DNA of 64,000 nt from Gari tellinella (Eukaryota; Mollusca; Bivalvia; Cardiida; Psammobiidae): the NCBI GenBank assembly GCA_922989275.2, contig OV277863.1:49644999-49708998 (forward strand), in the 5' to 3' direction. The translations under genes were made by a program, and so were the position numbers. Shown one piece after another: positions 1 to 12,013 of this stretch; the first letter of the stretch is position 1; every line of letters begins with the position of its first letter. Under the pieces are notes generated by a model. That model did no database searches, was not told the DNA's origin, and saw only the letters and a program-made list of their open reading frames with translations.

Positions 1-540
1 GACAGATGGATAGACAGACAAACAGAGGGACGGACAGCACACACAATATGTCTCTGCGCCAAGGGGTGGGGGGAGACATATAATGATGTGAAGTCCGGAG
101 TTTACACTGTTGTGCCAAAAGCACGTTACTTTCGCTTTGTTGACCAAGGTAAGAGACTGATTAGTACAGGATAAATGCGACTATCAAATGTACCCCCTTC
201 CCATCCACTTGTTGCATCGGTAGAAAAAAACGTGACGGGTTTTAACACTTTCAATCGATACTGATCTATGTGTCTACAAATCCGATTTCTTTCTTGGTAT
301 TGTCTTGTTTATGAACGTAATTCTGTTATTCAATACGCATGTTTGTCCTTGTGTTTACACATCAATTTCTGACCTACACGGCAGACTCAAAATTTCAAAA
401 GACAAAACACGCCACGCGGGTACTTCAACTTCAACGTCGTTCTGCCGAACAATCAAGCTTGATTATAACTGGCAGGCGCTGTCATGATACAGTATGTTAA
501 AAATACAAGTGCAAGGTTAAAAGATAAGAGAGATCATAGC
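1..540. other. No gene; simple repeat at the left edge
   Basis: The first ~40 bases are a degenerate GACA/GATA-type simple repeat. The rest shows no recognisable coding or structural feature. A 60-codon open frame at 305-487 has no recognisable domain. Confidence 0.5.
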
Positions 541-1660
541 TTAAAGATAAAATATAGTTAAAACAATGCAAAACTGTTTATGGTGTGTATGCAGCCAGTC
601 CGCTCTCAAAAGACTGTAGAGAGGGACTGGACTGGACATGCAGTGGTAGGCTTTTCCAAAGTCTAATAGTCCGGGGGAAATAGACATTTTGGTGATACTG
701 GGGTTTAGACTGAGCAATAAGATATAGTTGAAATTTCTGGTTGTCAAAGGATAATGCTGATCTACTGAGATGAGATGTCCCCTGATCTTGTAGAACATGA
801 CCAATGCATAGTGATTTCTCCTTTGTTCAAGTGACTGCCAGTTCAGGGCTGTTAACATATCTGACACGCTACTTGTATATTGATAGTCGTTAAAAACGTA
901 GCGAGCTGCTGATTTTTGCACCATTTCCAGTTTATGAGTTAGGTAATGTTGCCATGGATGCCAGATGGTGGAACAGTATTCAATTTGAGGGCGGACATAT
1001 GTTTTATATGCCGCTTCTTTTACTTTCTTATTGTTTGTTTTAACATTTCTTTTAATAAAGCGTAAAGTGTTATTTGCTTTTGCTGTGATGGTATTTATAT
1101 GGTTTGACCAGGACAAGTTTTTGTTGAGAGTGACTCCAAGGTATTTGGCAGTATCGGTTGAGTTGAGTTGTTTACTGTGTAGGCTGTAAGGGTATATGAC
1201 AGGGTGCCTCTTTCTAGAGATTCTTAGTACTTCACAGACACATTTGTCCGGATTGAAATTCATAGACCACTCTCTTTTCCAGTCTTCTAAACAGTGATGG
1301 TCGCTCTGGAGGCTTTCTGTATCTTTTTCAGATTTCACAGTAAGGTATACTACTGTGTCATCTGCAAAAAGACGAGAGCGGCTTTTTATGCAACGATTCA
1401 GGCAGATCGTTAATGTAGGCTAAAAATAAACATGGGCCGACGACAAAACCTTGCGGGACTCCGGACAAGACTGGCAGTTTCTCAGATTTCTCATACTCGA
1501 CCTGAACCTGCTGTGACCTATTACTTAGAAAAGAATGAATCCATGTGGTGACCTTGTTATCTATTCCATAGTGTATTAGCTTATGTATTAATTTATGATG
1601 GTCTACTTTGTCAAATGCCTTACTAAAGTCCATTATGAAAAAATCTGTTTGTTTCCCCTT
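541..1660 (-). pseudogene. Non-LTR retrotransposon reverse transcriptase, 5'-truncated and frameshifted
   Basis: This is the C-terminal part of the ORF2/pol of a jockey/CR1-like non-LTR (LINE) element, which copies its RNA by target-primed reverse transcription. Reading down the minus strand, 1660-1358 holds the RT blocks [14 protein letters not shown] and [11 protein letters not shown], then YINDL. The catalytic FADDT block (about 1350-1365) is readable only after a change of reading frame, so one indel separates the two open parts. From 1338 to 541 the thumb and C-terminal region follows, with the typical FNPDKC and KYLGVTLNKNLSW blocks. The N-terminal endonuclease and the first RT blocks are missing, and the similarity stops near 1660, which is ordinary 5' truncation. 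The usual PQGSVLGP motif is altered. It is a dead copy. The clade (jockey versus CR1/L2) is inferred and not settled. Confidence 0.85.
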
Positions 1661-2076
1661 TCCTAAATTGTCTGAATTTAACTCTCAGTTCATTTGAACG
1701 TATAAGAATGTGACACAGTGAAAGCTTATTTATAATGTTAAATAATCAACGATAGTTAAACAAACATACCTAAATAACACCAATTTGTACGGTTGCACTG
1801 AGGTGACCAGCAAACATTTTTTTATTTTTTTTAATTTTTATCTCGTGCCAAAGCCAGAAATTTTTTTTTCACATTGGATCGAAAAAAGGTGGCTACCAAA
1901 ATGTTTACGATTGTTGCTCCGGTGTCGCGCGTGCAGATTACTACGCCATCAATATCACACCAAGTCTGGAATGCTTCGGTTTTGAGAGGCTCCAAACGAG
2001 GTATTTGAAATGGCCCTAGTGCTAAATCGGCGTCTTTATATTTTGCATTTCTGTTTAAAAGCATAAAAGAAATAGA
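1661..2076. other. No recognisable feature
   Basis: AT-rich sequence upstream of the truncated LINE. Short open frames on both strands (1785-1985 and 1831-2064) overlap each other and have no recognisable motif. Confidence 0.4.
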
Positions 2077-2231
2077 ATAATTGTTTGTTTCAGTGAAGGA
2101 AGGGATTTTCTTTCATCTTTTGAAAAGCAAGGGTTATATTTTCACTCGTGGCTTCGCCACTCGTGAAAATATAACCCTTGCTTTTCACTCGATGAAAGAA
2201 AATCCCATCCTACACGGAAACAAACAATTAT
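2077..2231. repeat. Foldback (inverted repeat) element 1
   Basis: Two ~70-bp arms are reverse complements around a centre near 2150-2160 (GTGGCTTCGCCAC). The outer ends TTGTTTGTTTC and GAAACAAACAA also pair, so the whole unit folds on itself. It has the form of a MITE or foldback transposon without coding capacity. Confidence 0.8.
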
Positions 2232-2282
2232 CCTCTATATCATCATGTGTACATCAGGTAGTAACGTACATTCACTTGTATT

Positions 2283-2441
2283 TAAGAAATGAATTGATTT
2301 TTTTCGAAGTTCAAGCGAAATGAACGACAGAAAATTTTCGGCAAATAACATGAATCGCGCTAGCGATTCATGGTAAATTTGCCGATAATTTTCTGTCGTT
2401 CATTTCGCTTCAAGACCGAAAAAAATCTGTTCATTTCTTAT
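2283..2441. repeat. Foldback (inverted repeat) element 2
   Basis: A second near-palindrome starts about 50 bp after the first. The arms begin TAAGAAATGAA and end TTCATTTCTTA, and the centre is CGCGCTAGCG near 2358. The arms pair over about 70 bp with a few mismatches. It is unlike foldback element 1 in sequence. Confidence 0.8.
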
Positions 2442-3082
2442 ATTTACATTATTTTATCTTTATACTTGTTATGAAAACAATTCAGACTTTCAGTTTTTAA
2501 AGGAGAAATGTTGTTGAAAAGGGGAAAAGTACGTCCAAGAAAGAACAACTTTAACGAAGTTAACTCCGCCCCCTGTAACCAAATAACATAGCTAGATCTA
2601 TACTGCGCGGATAATATAGTTCTCAAATTCACTTAGGTTTTTACTAGAGAAAAATACTTTCAAGTACATCCAAGTACGTTTTCTTATCCTCGATCGGGTT
2701 TTTAATTCATGCAACGGTGCAAGCAATCGTCAAGTGTGAACGCTAATACCGTATTCTTAACGGGCGCGGACCATAGAGAAATCCGAAGCTGAGAGGCACC
2801 ATACGGGGTATTTATGGTTTTGGAGCCAACTCTCGGAGCCTAAGTTGGAACCGGCCAGGAGCTGAGGATTACTAGTGTTTTGTCATTTTTTTCTATCATT
2901 AGCGCTATTTACCAGTAATTTCAGTGATTATTCTGTAAAGTTTCTCTTCTTCTTCCAATTAAGTGCAGGGCCCCTCTGGAGCATCGACGCCCTGTGCACA
3001 AGTTTGAAGTTGTCGGGGGGAGTATGCCACAGCGTTTAGGTTTATCATGACTTGAACGGCCTTACTGTACAAGTGCGCTTTT
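2442..3082. other. No gene; SINE 5' flank
   Basis: No coding feature is recognised. The segment near 2965-3000 has a short imperfect inverted repeat (GTGCAGGG...CCCTGTGCAC). The left boundary of the following SINE cannot be set. Confidence 0.4.
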
Positions 3083-3185
3083 ATGGCGACGTGGTAGAGT
3101 GCATGACTGCGAACCTGGCGACCCGGGTTCAAACCCGGGTCGGCGCGGGTGTTTCTTTATAAAGAACACCCGGTTACATTGGGCG
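3083..3185 (+). repeat. tRNA-derived SINE (head plus hairpin)
   Basis: A tRNA-like head is followed by a short tail. The RNA polymerase III A box is TGGTAGAGTGC (3092-3102) and the B box GGTTCAAACCC (3126-3136); the B box sits in a perfect stem ACCCGGGTTCAAACCCGGGT. After the tRNA-like part comes a hairpin, GGGTGTT/AACACCC around CTTTATAAAG. No clean acceptor stem closes the head, so a SINE or tRNA-like relic is more likely than a functional tRNA gene. Confidence 0.65.
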
Positions 3186-4312
3186 CCAAACAATTGTTTG
3201 CGGGGGGGGGAGTATAAAAGTTCGTAGCAGACGGACAAAGTTTCGGAGCGCTTCCTACTGCATTTTTGTCACAATGAGTGTAAATAATTTATATCAATAT
3301 AAATATAAAATCTATATATATTGGTATTTAGTGTTTAAAAAAAGATTGGGAAATAAACTAGATTCAATCTAGGTCAAATACAACGTGGATTTCAAATTTA
3401 TAGTAGTGAAGATTAATGCGCAGCGACTTAACCCTAAGCTCCGCCTCCTAAGGTTTGAGTGTCTACTGTCTATATGAAATGAACACCGATTTTTACAATG
3501 GAAAGAGATAGGGCCAATGTAAATATTTATATTTTAATCGATTTCACTGTTTTATCTGACAGTGCTCTCAAAAAGTAACCGATATTAACGTTTTATGGAA
3601 CTGGTAATATTCAACGATATTGGGCGTTGATTTCTTGAGCGGGTGAATACTGAGTAAAGGTTTTGGTTTTTTGTAACATTTGCATTCTATAAATACATTG
3701 CTGCATTTACAGGTACACTGTCCGTCAATGTCGAGTAGACAAGTCTCTATGTTGAATGTGTTAAAATAGGGCATAGTAAAATAACAACCACTTTAGGGTA
3801 CACAAAAATGCAATGTTACGATATACATGTATGGTACATTATAAACATAAGGGGTTAATTCTGTCCCAGATATGTAGGATGGCGAATAATATAGTTTTCA
3901 AATGCAGGATTTGTTTGAAATAATCAATCATTGATACACATCTATACCGATCCTTCAAAACATAGTCAACTCAATTTCCAATTTATATTCTGATAAACGA
4001 ATATAAGCTATGCCATAAAATGCTATATTTCGACCATTATTGTCGTATACTTGCTATTCATTTGATTTTATTACTTTAATTGGAATATGGAATTGAACAA
4101 TAGCATATGGAATTTTTGACTTGACGACTTAAATACACCCCCCCCCCCCCTTGACCGATTTTCTTTCAAGGGTATAAACAATATTGAAGACTTGTTTCAT
4201 TGTTGGGAAAACCCGTTTGATCTTTAGTTCATGGATAATAAAATATATTTGGTTTACTGTATTCTATACACAATTTTAATTAAACTTTTAACAATACTCT
4301 ATAAGCTATGTT
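3186..4312. other. No gene; one C13 tract
   Basis: AT-rich sequence with no recognised gene. It contains a G-run near 3200-3209 and a run of 13 C at 4138-4150. The minus-strand open frame at 3568-3774 has no recognisable motif. Confidence 0.4.
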
Positions 4313-4352
4313 TTAACCCTTTGCCTGCTGATCGCGACTTCACTGTGTTTTG

Positions 4353-4417
4353 CAAACAGTTTGGATCCAGATCAGACGCCGCATAACGCGGCGTCTGATC
4401 TGGATCCAACCTGTTTG
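4353..4417. repeat. Hairpin module A (AAACAG...GACGCC type), copy 1
   Basis: A near-perfect stem: CAAACAG-TTGGATCCAGATCAGACGCCG pairs with its reverse complement across a very short loop (CATAA). Related hairpins lie at 4699-4765, 19418-19485, 20753-20815, 20949-21014, 29430-29474 and 63922-63987. Confidence 0.85.
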
Positions 4418-4698
4418 ACATTCGTCTTTAAGTTTCATTACTTAAAAGTGTTTAAATCTAAAGTTAACAAATTTCGCAGACGACAATTCTAAAAGCAGAC
4501 GATATTACAGCAGGATGAATTGGGTGCCCTAGTATTGGTATTAGTTTCCTTGCATCATTACCTCTTTCCACGCCATTGGTACAGTGGAGAATCTGTTATT
4601 CTTTCCCGTTTAAACGCAAACGTACGCAAACGCAAAACACTAAAACGTAGAAAAGAACAATTTTTGGACAATTCTGATAATTCTTGTTTATCTTGGTG

Positions 4699-4765
4699 GC
4701 AAACAGTTTGAAGCCTGATCAGACGCCGGGTTACCCGGCGTCTGATCTGGCTCCAAACTGTTTGC
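4699..4765. repeat. Hairpin module A, copy 2, within a larger inverted pair
   Basis: GCAAACAGTTT...CCTGATCAGACGCCGGG pairs with the second half up to CCAAACTGTTTGC. The outer inverted pair carries ACAGTGGAGAAT...TTATTCTTTCCC on the left and its complement on the right (about 4577-4833). Confidence 0.8.
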
Positions 4766-5282
4766 AGTGAAAATAATAGTTTAAGCGTAAACGCGTTTAT
4801 TGGGAAAGAATAACGTATTCTCCACTGTAACTACATTGGAATGGGCAAACAACGTTGAACTCGACATTCGATCAGGGCTCAAAAGGATACACTATTACAA
4901 ACAATGATATTAAAGCAGCCGGTATTATGACGGTACACAGATTAAAGTTGACGACAAAAGTCAGGCTTTTAGTGCCAATCATGACATCGCATAGGTATGC
5001 CTACATTTTGGATTCGAATTAAACACCGCGTCCTTAACGAGGCGTCTTGTCATGACCTTGACTGTTTGATATTGATAAAATGCATTATAGGTCAACCTGC
5101 CTTGAGCCTTTCTTGAATAAATTATTCGGGAGATGTTTACCCATTCACCGTTTCATTGTCGTCTGCTTCAAATGTTTTGTCTGCAATGTCGTTTCAAAGT
5201 GTAAAAAGATAAGGCAGTGTCTTATCGGGAGCCTAACTGTTTGCAAATGCCCTTTTAAGCGTCATTGAGAGCAAAGGGTTAA

Positions 5283-6055
5283 ATTACTAAACACATTGTT
5301 ATTTTTAATGCCGATATCGAATTCACGGACATACGTTAACGCGCTTGGATCCAGAACTTTTCTTAACTTTAAAAACTAAAGCAAATGACAGGTTTGTGCA
5401 CAGACACTAGTATTTAGTAGTGTATAATTAGACACGTTATGACGTCATAATGGCAGTGAAATGGTTGAAAAGTTATGACTTTCTGTCAGAATTCATTTTT
5501 GTAAAGACTTTAAAGAGCCTTAGGCAAAACAGTATTTCATTTGCAATCAGTTTGGATCTAGATAAGGCCCGGGGTTTACTTGACATCTGGTCACAAATTC
5601 AGAATGTTTGAGACCCACGCCCATTCTTTTTATTCAAAATATTATTAAACTAAGATCAACATTTCGACTTTTGATTTAACACTCAGATAATAAACTCACT
5701 TGGATGTATTTTATTTTATTTTTCAGTTGTATGTGTTACTCCGTTCCGTTTACAGCTCATGTCATTATCCATCGCTACAATTGCTACCATTATCTACGTA
5801 TGTACAGGTCCCAAGGTTATTAGAAACGTTTGAGTTGAATCTGGCATCGTTCTCAAGCATCTAATGTGTCAGTTTTGAGCGACAGCATGAAACTGTGTCT
5901 TTTTTAAATGAGGATTTTTCCAAAGAATCCTAGTTACTGGGGGTTGATTTAAGGGAAAAGAGGGGGTTGATTCCTATATTTGAGAGGTATGGAAGACAAC
6001 AAATAGTCATATTTTATCATTTATTTCAGCATTATATATACATGTTAGGAGAACA
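5283..6055. other. No gene; relic of hairpin module A
   Basis: At about 5540-5575 a decayed half of the AAACAG/GATC hairpin is recognisable (TTGCAATCAGTTTGGATCTAG). Nothing else is supported. Confidence 0.35.
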
Positions 6056-6129
6056 GTCTAAAAAAACTGTAACATTATGACACAGATAGGGAGTAACATT
6101 ACTCCCTGGCACTAGCGATCACTAGTCTG

Positions 6130-7389
6130 ATTGAGAAATGTTCCTCTCTCTTATAACATTCTGATACAGAGAGGGAGTAACATTACTCCCTAGCACTAGT
6201 GATCACTAGTCTAATTGAGAAATGTTCCTCTCTCTTATAACATTCTGATACAGAGAGGGAGTAACATTACTCCCTAGCACTAGCGATCACTAGTCTAATT
6301 GAGAAATGTTCCTCTCTCTTATAACATTCTGATACAGAGAGGGAGTAACATTACTCCTTAGCACTAGCGATCACTAGTCTAAATGAGAAATGTTCCTCTC
6401 TCTTATAACATTCTGATACAGAGAGGGAGTAACATTACTCCCTAGCACTAGTGTTCACTAGTCTAATTGAGAAATGTTCCTCTCTCTTATAACATTCTGA
6501 TACAGATAGGGAGTAACATTACTCCCTGGCACTAGCGATCACTAGTCTAATTGAGAAATGTTCCTCTCTCTTATAACATTCTGATACATAGAGGGAGTAA
6601 CATTACTCCCTAGCACTAGTGTTCACTAGTCTAATTGAGAAATGTTCCTCTCTCTTATAACATTCTGATACAGAGAGGGAGTAACATTACTCCCTAGCAC
6701 TAGTGTTCACTAGTCTCATTGAGAAATGTTCCTCTCTCTTATAACATTCTGATACAGAGAGGGGGTAACATTACTCCCTAGCACCACTGACCACTAGTCT
6801 AATTGAGAAATGTTCCTCTGTCTTATAACATTCTGACACAGATAGGGAGTAACATTACTCCCTAGCACTAGTGACCACTAGTCTAACAGAGAAATGTTCC
6901 TCTCTCTTATAACATTCTGATACAGATAGGGTTAAACATTACTCCCTAGCACTAGCGATCACTAGTCTAATTGAGAAATGTTCCTCTCTCTTATAACATT
7001 CTGATACAGAGAGGGAGTAACATTACTCCCCAGCACTAGTGATCACTTGTCTAATTGAGAAATGTTCCTCTCTCTTATAACATTCTGATACAGAGAGGGA
7101 GTAACATTACTCCCTCACACCAATGACCACTAGTCTAATTGAGAAATGTTCCTCTGTCTTATAACATTCTGACACAGATATGGAGTAACATTACTCCCTA
7201 GCACTTGTGACCACTAGTCTAACAGAGAAATGTTCCTCTCTGTTATAACATTCTGATACAGATAGGGAGTAACATTACTCCCTAGCACTAGCGATCACTA
7301 GTCTAATTGAGAAATGTTCCTCTCTCTTATAACATTCTGATACAGAGAGGGAGTAACATTACTCCCTAGCACTAGCGATCACTAGTCTA
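6130..7389. repeat. Higher-order repeat unit, copy 1 (15 monomers, 1260 bp)
   Basis: This 1260-bp block recurs immediately downstream with the same order of variant monomers (for example ones carrying CTCCTTA, GTGTTCACTAG or ACTGACCACTAG). Only about four base differences were found by eye, clustered at 6932-6934 and 6955. Confidence 0.9.
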
Positions 7390-8649
7390 ATTGAGAAATG
7401 TTCCTCTCTCTTATAACATTCTGATACAGAGAGGGAGTAACATTACTCCCTAGCACTAGTGATCACTAGTCTAATTGAGAAATGTTCCTCTCTCTTATAA
7501 CATTCTGATACAGAGAGGGAGTAACATTACTCCCTAGCACTAGCGATCACTAGTCTAATTGAGAAATGTTCCTCTCTCTTATAACATTCTGATACAGAGA
7601 GGGAGTAACATTACTCCTTAGCACTAGCGATCACTAGTCTAAATGAGAAATGTTCCTCTCTCTTATAACATTCTGATACAGAGAGGGAGTAACATTACTC
7701 CCTAGCACTAGTGTTCACTAGTCTAATTGAGAAATGTTCCTCTCTCTTATAACATTCTGATACAGATAGGGAGTAACATTACTCCCTGGCACTAGCGATC
7801 ACTAGTCTAATTGAGAAATGTTCCTCTCTCTTATAACATTCTGATACATAGAGGGAGTAACATTACTCCCTAGCACTAGTGTTCACTAGTCTAATTGAGA
7901 AATGTTCCTCTCTCTTATAACATTCTGATACAGAGAGGGAGTAACATTACTCCCTAGCACTAGTGTTCACTAGTCTCATTGAGAAATGTTCCTCTCTCTT
8001 ATAACATTCTGATACAGAGAGGGGGTAACATTACTCCCTAGCACCACTGACCACTAGTCTAATTGAGAAATGTTCCTCTGTCTTATAACATTCTGACACA
8101 GATAGGGAGTAACATTACTCCCTAGCACTAGTGACCACTAGTCTAACAGAGAAATGTTCCTCTCTCTTATAACATTCTGATACAGATAGGGAGTAACATT
8201 ACTCCCTAGCACTACCGATCACTAGTCTAATTGAGAAATGTTCCTCTCTCTTATAACATTCTGATACAGAGAGGGAGTAACATTACTCCCCAGCACTAGT
8301 GATCACTTGTCTAATTGAGAAATGTTCCTCTCTCTTATAACATTCTGATACAGAGAGGGAGTAACATTACTCCCTCACACCAATGACCACTAGTCTAATT
8401 GAGAAATGTTCCTCTGTCTTATAACATTCTGACACAGATATGGAGTAACATTACTCCCTAGCACTTGTGACCACTAGTCTAACAGAGAAATGTTCCTCTC
8501 TGTTATAACATTCTGATACAGATAGGGAGTAACATTACTCCCTAGCACTAGCGATCACTAGTCTAATTGAGAAATGTTCCTCTCTCTTATAACATTCTGA
8601 TACAGAGAGGGAGTAACATTACTCCCTAGCACTAGCGATCACTAGTCTA
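7390..8649. repeat. Higher-order repeat unit, copy 2
   Basis: Offset by exactly 1260 bp from copy 1. The match continues to about 8711 and then stops. This is either a recent tandem duplication or an assembly duplication. Confidence 0.9.
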
Positions 8650-9749
8650 ATTGAGAAATGTTCCTCTCTCTTATAACATTCTGATACAGAGAGGGAGTAA
8701 CATTACTCCCTCACACTAGTGACCACTAGTCTAATTGAGAAATGTTCCTATCTCTTATAACATTCTAACACAGAAAGGGAGTAACATTACTCCCTAGCAC
8801 CATTGACCACTAGTCTAATTGAGAAATGTTCCTCTCTCTTATAACATTCTGGTACAGAGAGGGAGTAACATTACTCCCTAGCGCCAGTGACCACTAGTCT
8901 AACATAGAAATGTTCCTCTCTCTTATAACATTTTGACACAGAGAGGGAGTAACATTACTCCCTAGCACTAGTGATCACTAGTCTAACATAGAAATGTTCC
9001 TCTCTCTTATAACATTTTGACACAGAGAGGGAGTAACATTACTCCCTAGCACCAATGACCACTAGTCTAATAGAGAAATGTTCCACTCCCTTATAACATT
9101 CTAATACAGTGAGGGAGTAACATTACTCCCTAGCACCAGTGACCACTAGTCCAAAAGAGAAATGTGCCTCTGTCTTATAACATTCTGATTCAGAGAGGGA
9201 GTAACATTACTCACTCACACCAGTGACCAATAGTCTAATTGAGAAATGTCTCTCTCTCTCTCTTATAACATTCGGATACAGAGAGGGAGTAATATTACCC
9301 CCTCACTTCAGTGACCACTAGTCTAATTGAGAAATGTTCCTTCGTCATATAACATTATAATACAGAGAGGGAGTTACACAACTCTCTCACACCAGTGACC
9401 ACTAGTCTAATAAAGAAATATTATTATGTCTATAACATTCTGATACAGAGAGGGAGTAGCATTACTGCTGCATTACAGGACTGCCATAAGTTGACATGAA
9501 AAATCCTAAGATTTCCAAACTTGCATTTTTCAAGTGTGATTTTACGAATCGTACCTTTACACCATCGCCTGTGTCTAGTTTTTTTTTTACATGTGGCTGC
9601 TTTACTTTCAACCCGCTCTAAGCTACCATGTACTAGAAAAAAATAGATTTAGGAAAAACTCCGGAGAAATGGCAGCCTTGGTTTTAAATGAATGATGTCA
9701 CTTATTATAGAGATCTTTTATACAATATACACATCACAATCACAATTAA

Positions 9750-9958
9750 CCCATTACCCCATCACCAGTTTCTACATTTGAGGACATGTGACCGCTTAGA
9801 GGATTTTTAAGCAGATTGAGAGTAAAGCAGAATGCGTCTTGAGGCACACTCTGCTTTACTTTCAGTCTGTTTTATCTATTCCTGAATAAAGTGGATCTAT
9901 TTTCTTCAATGTAGAATTAAATAAAAGGCGTAAAATGGCATATTTATGGGGTAATGGG
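9750..9958. mobile_element. TTAA-flanked MITE with near-perfect termini, 209 bp
   Basis: TTAA lies on both sides (9746-9749 and 9959-9962). Counting the TTAA, ATTAACCCATTACCCCAT (9745-9762) and ATGGGGTAATGGGTTAAT (9946-9963) are exact reverse complements. The centre (9811-9872) is hairpin module B, AAGCAGATTGAGAGTAAAGC with its complement. The termini fit a piggyBac-type non-autonomous element; no coding capacity is present. Confidence 0.8.
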
Positions 9959-9962
9959 TTAA

Positions 9963-11540
9963 TATGCTTATATATTGGATCGAATACATCAACATGCTTA
10001 AACTGTGTCAGTGACAGTAAGATTATTAAGAATGAAGTGCGACAGAACGAAAAAGGAGAACAAAAGTGATATTCCACTAAGTTGTCTGTTGTTTGGATAG
10101 CCAAGTTCTTGACAAAGGTCACAAGTCAGAAACAGCTTTGAAATGGTGGGGCATGTGCTTATGGGGTAAGCACAATCCTGGTTATAGAGAACATCATGGT
10201 ATGTATTTGCTCTATATAAGTTTCACTTGGTCTCTTCTAAGCCTGTCATCCTCCTTATACCTGACTGTGTACCCTGCAATAGCAAAAATAACGTTATCAA
10301 TAAACTCATCTTAGTTTCATAGTAACAAAAGCTTTTAATATAGTCCTCCGCTAAAGAAAATAGCTCTAATTGATACAGTCATGAATATGTGCCGTAAGAA
10401 ATATTTTTCTATGGTTACTGGACGTTTTGCTACCTTAATTAGCATGTTCGCTACGTTGTGGCAGAGAAATGGTATACACTGTCTCTGGTTATGGCTTTCG
10501 CGGCTGGTCTTTTCACTGCCTAGACTTTTTTGCTACTCTGTTTTATTTTTCACACCTCTTATTCACCAACATGCAGGCGCTATGCGCCCATATAATGTAT
10601 TTTATTTACAGATCTGGATCCACACTAACGTACATAACTAGAACAGAACACAACTGTATATTTATTACACGTAATCATTACAGTTTCTGGTGTTTTACAA
10701 CATATATTTTATCTATTTAATATTTTTACTATCACTCTATCAAGACATAATATATTAACGTTTTTTCATAAACTATTATTTTTGTAGGTTTAATTCAATA
10801 ATATATTATAGGTTAATTTTCATATATCATTATGTGGACAAATAGTCGGGTATATACGCATGAATATGTGTGCAAACGTGTAGAACAGGTTTTATGTACT
10901 GATCTTGGTCCATACTGACGGACAGAAATATTTGCACAGACGCCACGAGTCCATTTAAGAGATTTTCATTTATTAATCTGGACCCAAACAAAAGCGAATC
11001 ACCATATAAGTTTTTGTTATTCAATAAGCAGGGGCCAAAATAACGGAACATAAGACGGTAAAATTTATTGATCTGGATCAAAACTTACGGTCATAACTAG
11101 ATCTAGAAGACATTTTTATATACTTATCAGTATCTGGATTCAAAATTAGTTTAACTAGCAGCGGCAGATCGATATAATTATGCTTTTGACGAATACTTTG
11201 TTTACAGCTCAACTAAAAAAATGTATATCTTTAACGTTTGTAAACACGTGTTCTCGAAGAAACGCTTTTCAAAAATGACAACTGCAGCGCTAACTTCATT
11301 TTAACTGCAAATTTCAGATCATTCAACTTCTATCATTTAAACACTTCAAATACTCGTATATTACGCTAAATTGAAAGTATATTTAATACTTAGGGTTAAA
11401 AAAACGATTAGTAATTTACAAAAATATATATATTTAATTTAGTCCGATAACAAAATAGTGTACGGGTAGCGAAACGTCCAGGGTAAAACCACCATGGGTA
11501 GCGAGCTGATATGCGCGACGCGAACAGTGTAGCGAAACGT
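9963..11540. other. No gene recognised
   Basis: Several short overlapping open frames (10093-10314, 10381-10641, 10469-10720 and minus 10830-11081) have no recognisable domain and AT-rich, low-complexity content. No repeat structure is evident. Confidence 0.35.
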
Positions 11541-11660
11541 CCTGAAATATTTTTCCCAACAGATCATAGCTCAAAGCAGGCTGATTGAAGCAGACTGTGT
11601 CCAAAGGCACATTCTGCTTTAAGTAGGCATCTGTCTTCAAAACTACAAATGTATAACGGG
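11541..11660. repeat. Relic of TTAA MITE with hairpin module B
   Basis: AAGCAGACTGTGTCCAAAGGCACATTCTGCTTT is a decayed module-B hairpin. It is followed by AACGGG|TTAA at 11655-11664, the expected right terminus. No left end was found. A minus-strand open frame at 11434-11751 runs through it and is probably spurious. Confidence 0.4.
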
Positions 11661-12013
11661 TTAAGAATGTTTGACATGTGTCTAATCCACTACATATCCC
11701 CAAGGAGCTGCCTTTGATGGGTCTACTCTGCTTGCGAAAAGTAAATAACATAAAGATATGAAAAGAAAGTTGGGATCCAGATATATAATTGATTTTCTCA
11801 GCATATTCAGTTTTACTGCTTGTTATTCTATAGAGACAATTTAGACTATAAATAAGACGAGTGCATTCTCACCTGGATCCAACCTGTTTGTAGATTTACT
11901 CAGTAAATCACTGCATAGGAAAAGCTGGACATGCAAGACAGATTAAATTTTAGTTTTTTAAGACAAGCGGCAGCTTATGTTACATAAAGTTATTTAAGAC
12001 AGGTGACAGCTTA

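Larger units (their letters stand above)
4317..5278. mobile_element. TTAA-flanked MITE (piggyBac-like termini), composite
   Basis: The unit is bounded by TTAA on both sides (4313-4316 and 5279-5282), and its ends CCCTTTGC and GCAAAGGG are inverted repeats. A TTAA target duplication with CCC/GGG termini is the signature of piggyBac transposons, and no transposase is encoded, so I call it a non-autonomous derivative. Inside are two hairpins of the same family (4353-4417 and 4699-4765). An extra inverted pair around the second one (about 4577-4630 against 4785-4833) suggests a second element nested in the first. The piggyBac assignment is inferred from the termini only. Confidence 0.6.
6056..9470. 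repeat. Satellite array of 84-bp monomers, about 40 copies
   Basis: The period is 84 bp: the motif CTGATACAGA recurs at 6161, 6245 and so on. Each monomer carries two short palindromes, GGGAGTAACATTACTCCC and ACTAGTGATCACTAGT, and an AGAGAGGAA/TTCCTCTCT inverted pair between neighbouring blocks. The central monomers are nearly identical. The right end (after about 8900) and the first partial monomer are more diverged, as expected of an array homogenised by unequal exchange. It is not a CRISPR array: there are no unique spacers. Confidence 0.97.

Noticed and set aside
6056..9470. CRISPR-like array
   Set aside because: Repeats are directly contiguous at 84 bp with no unique spacers, and the sequence is eukaryotic satellite DNA.
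11434..11751. 105-codon minus-strand frame as a gene
   Set aside because: It runs across a decayed MITE with its hairpin, so the frame is probably accidental.
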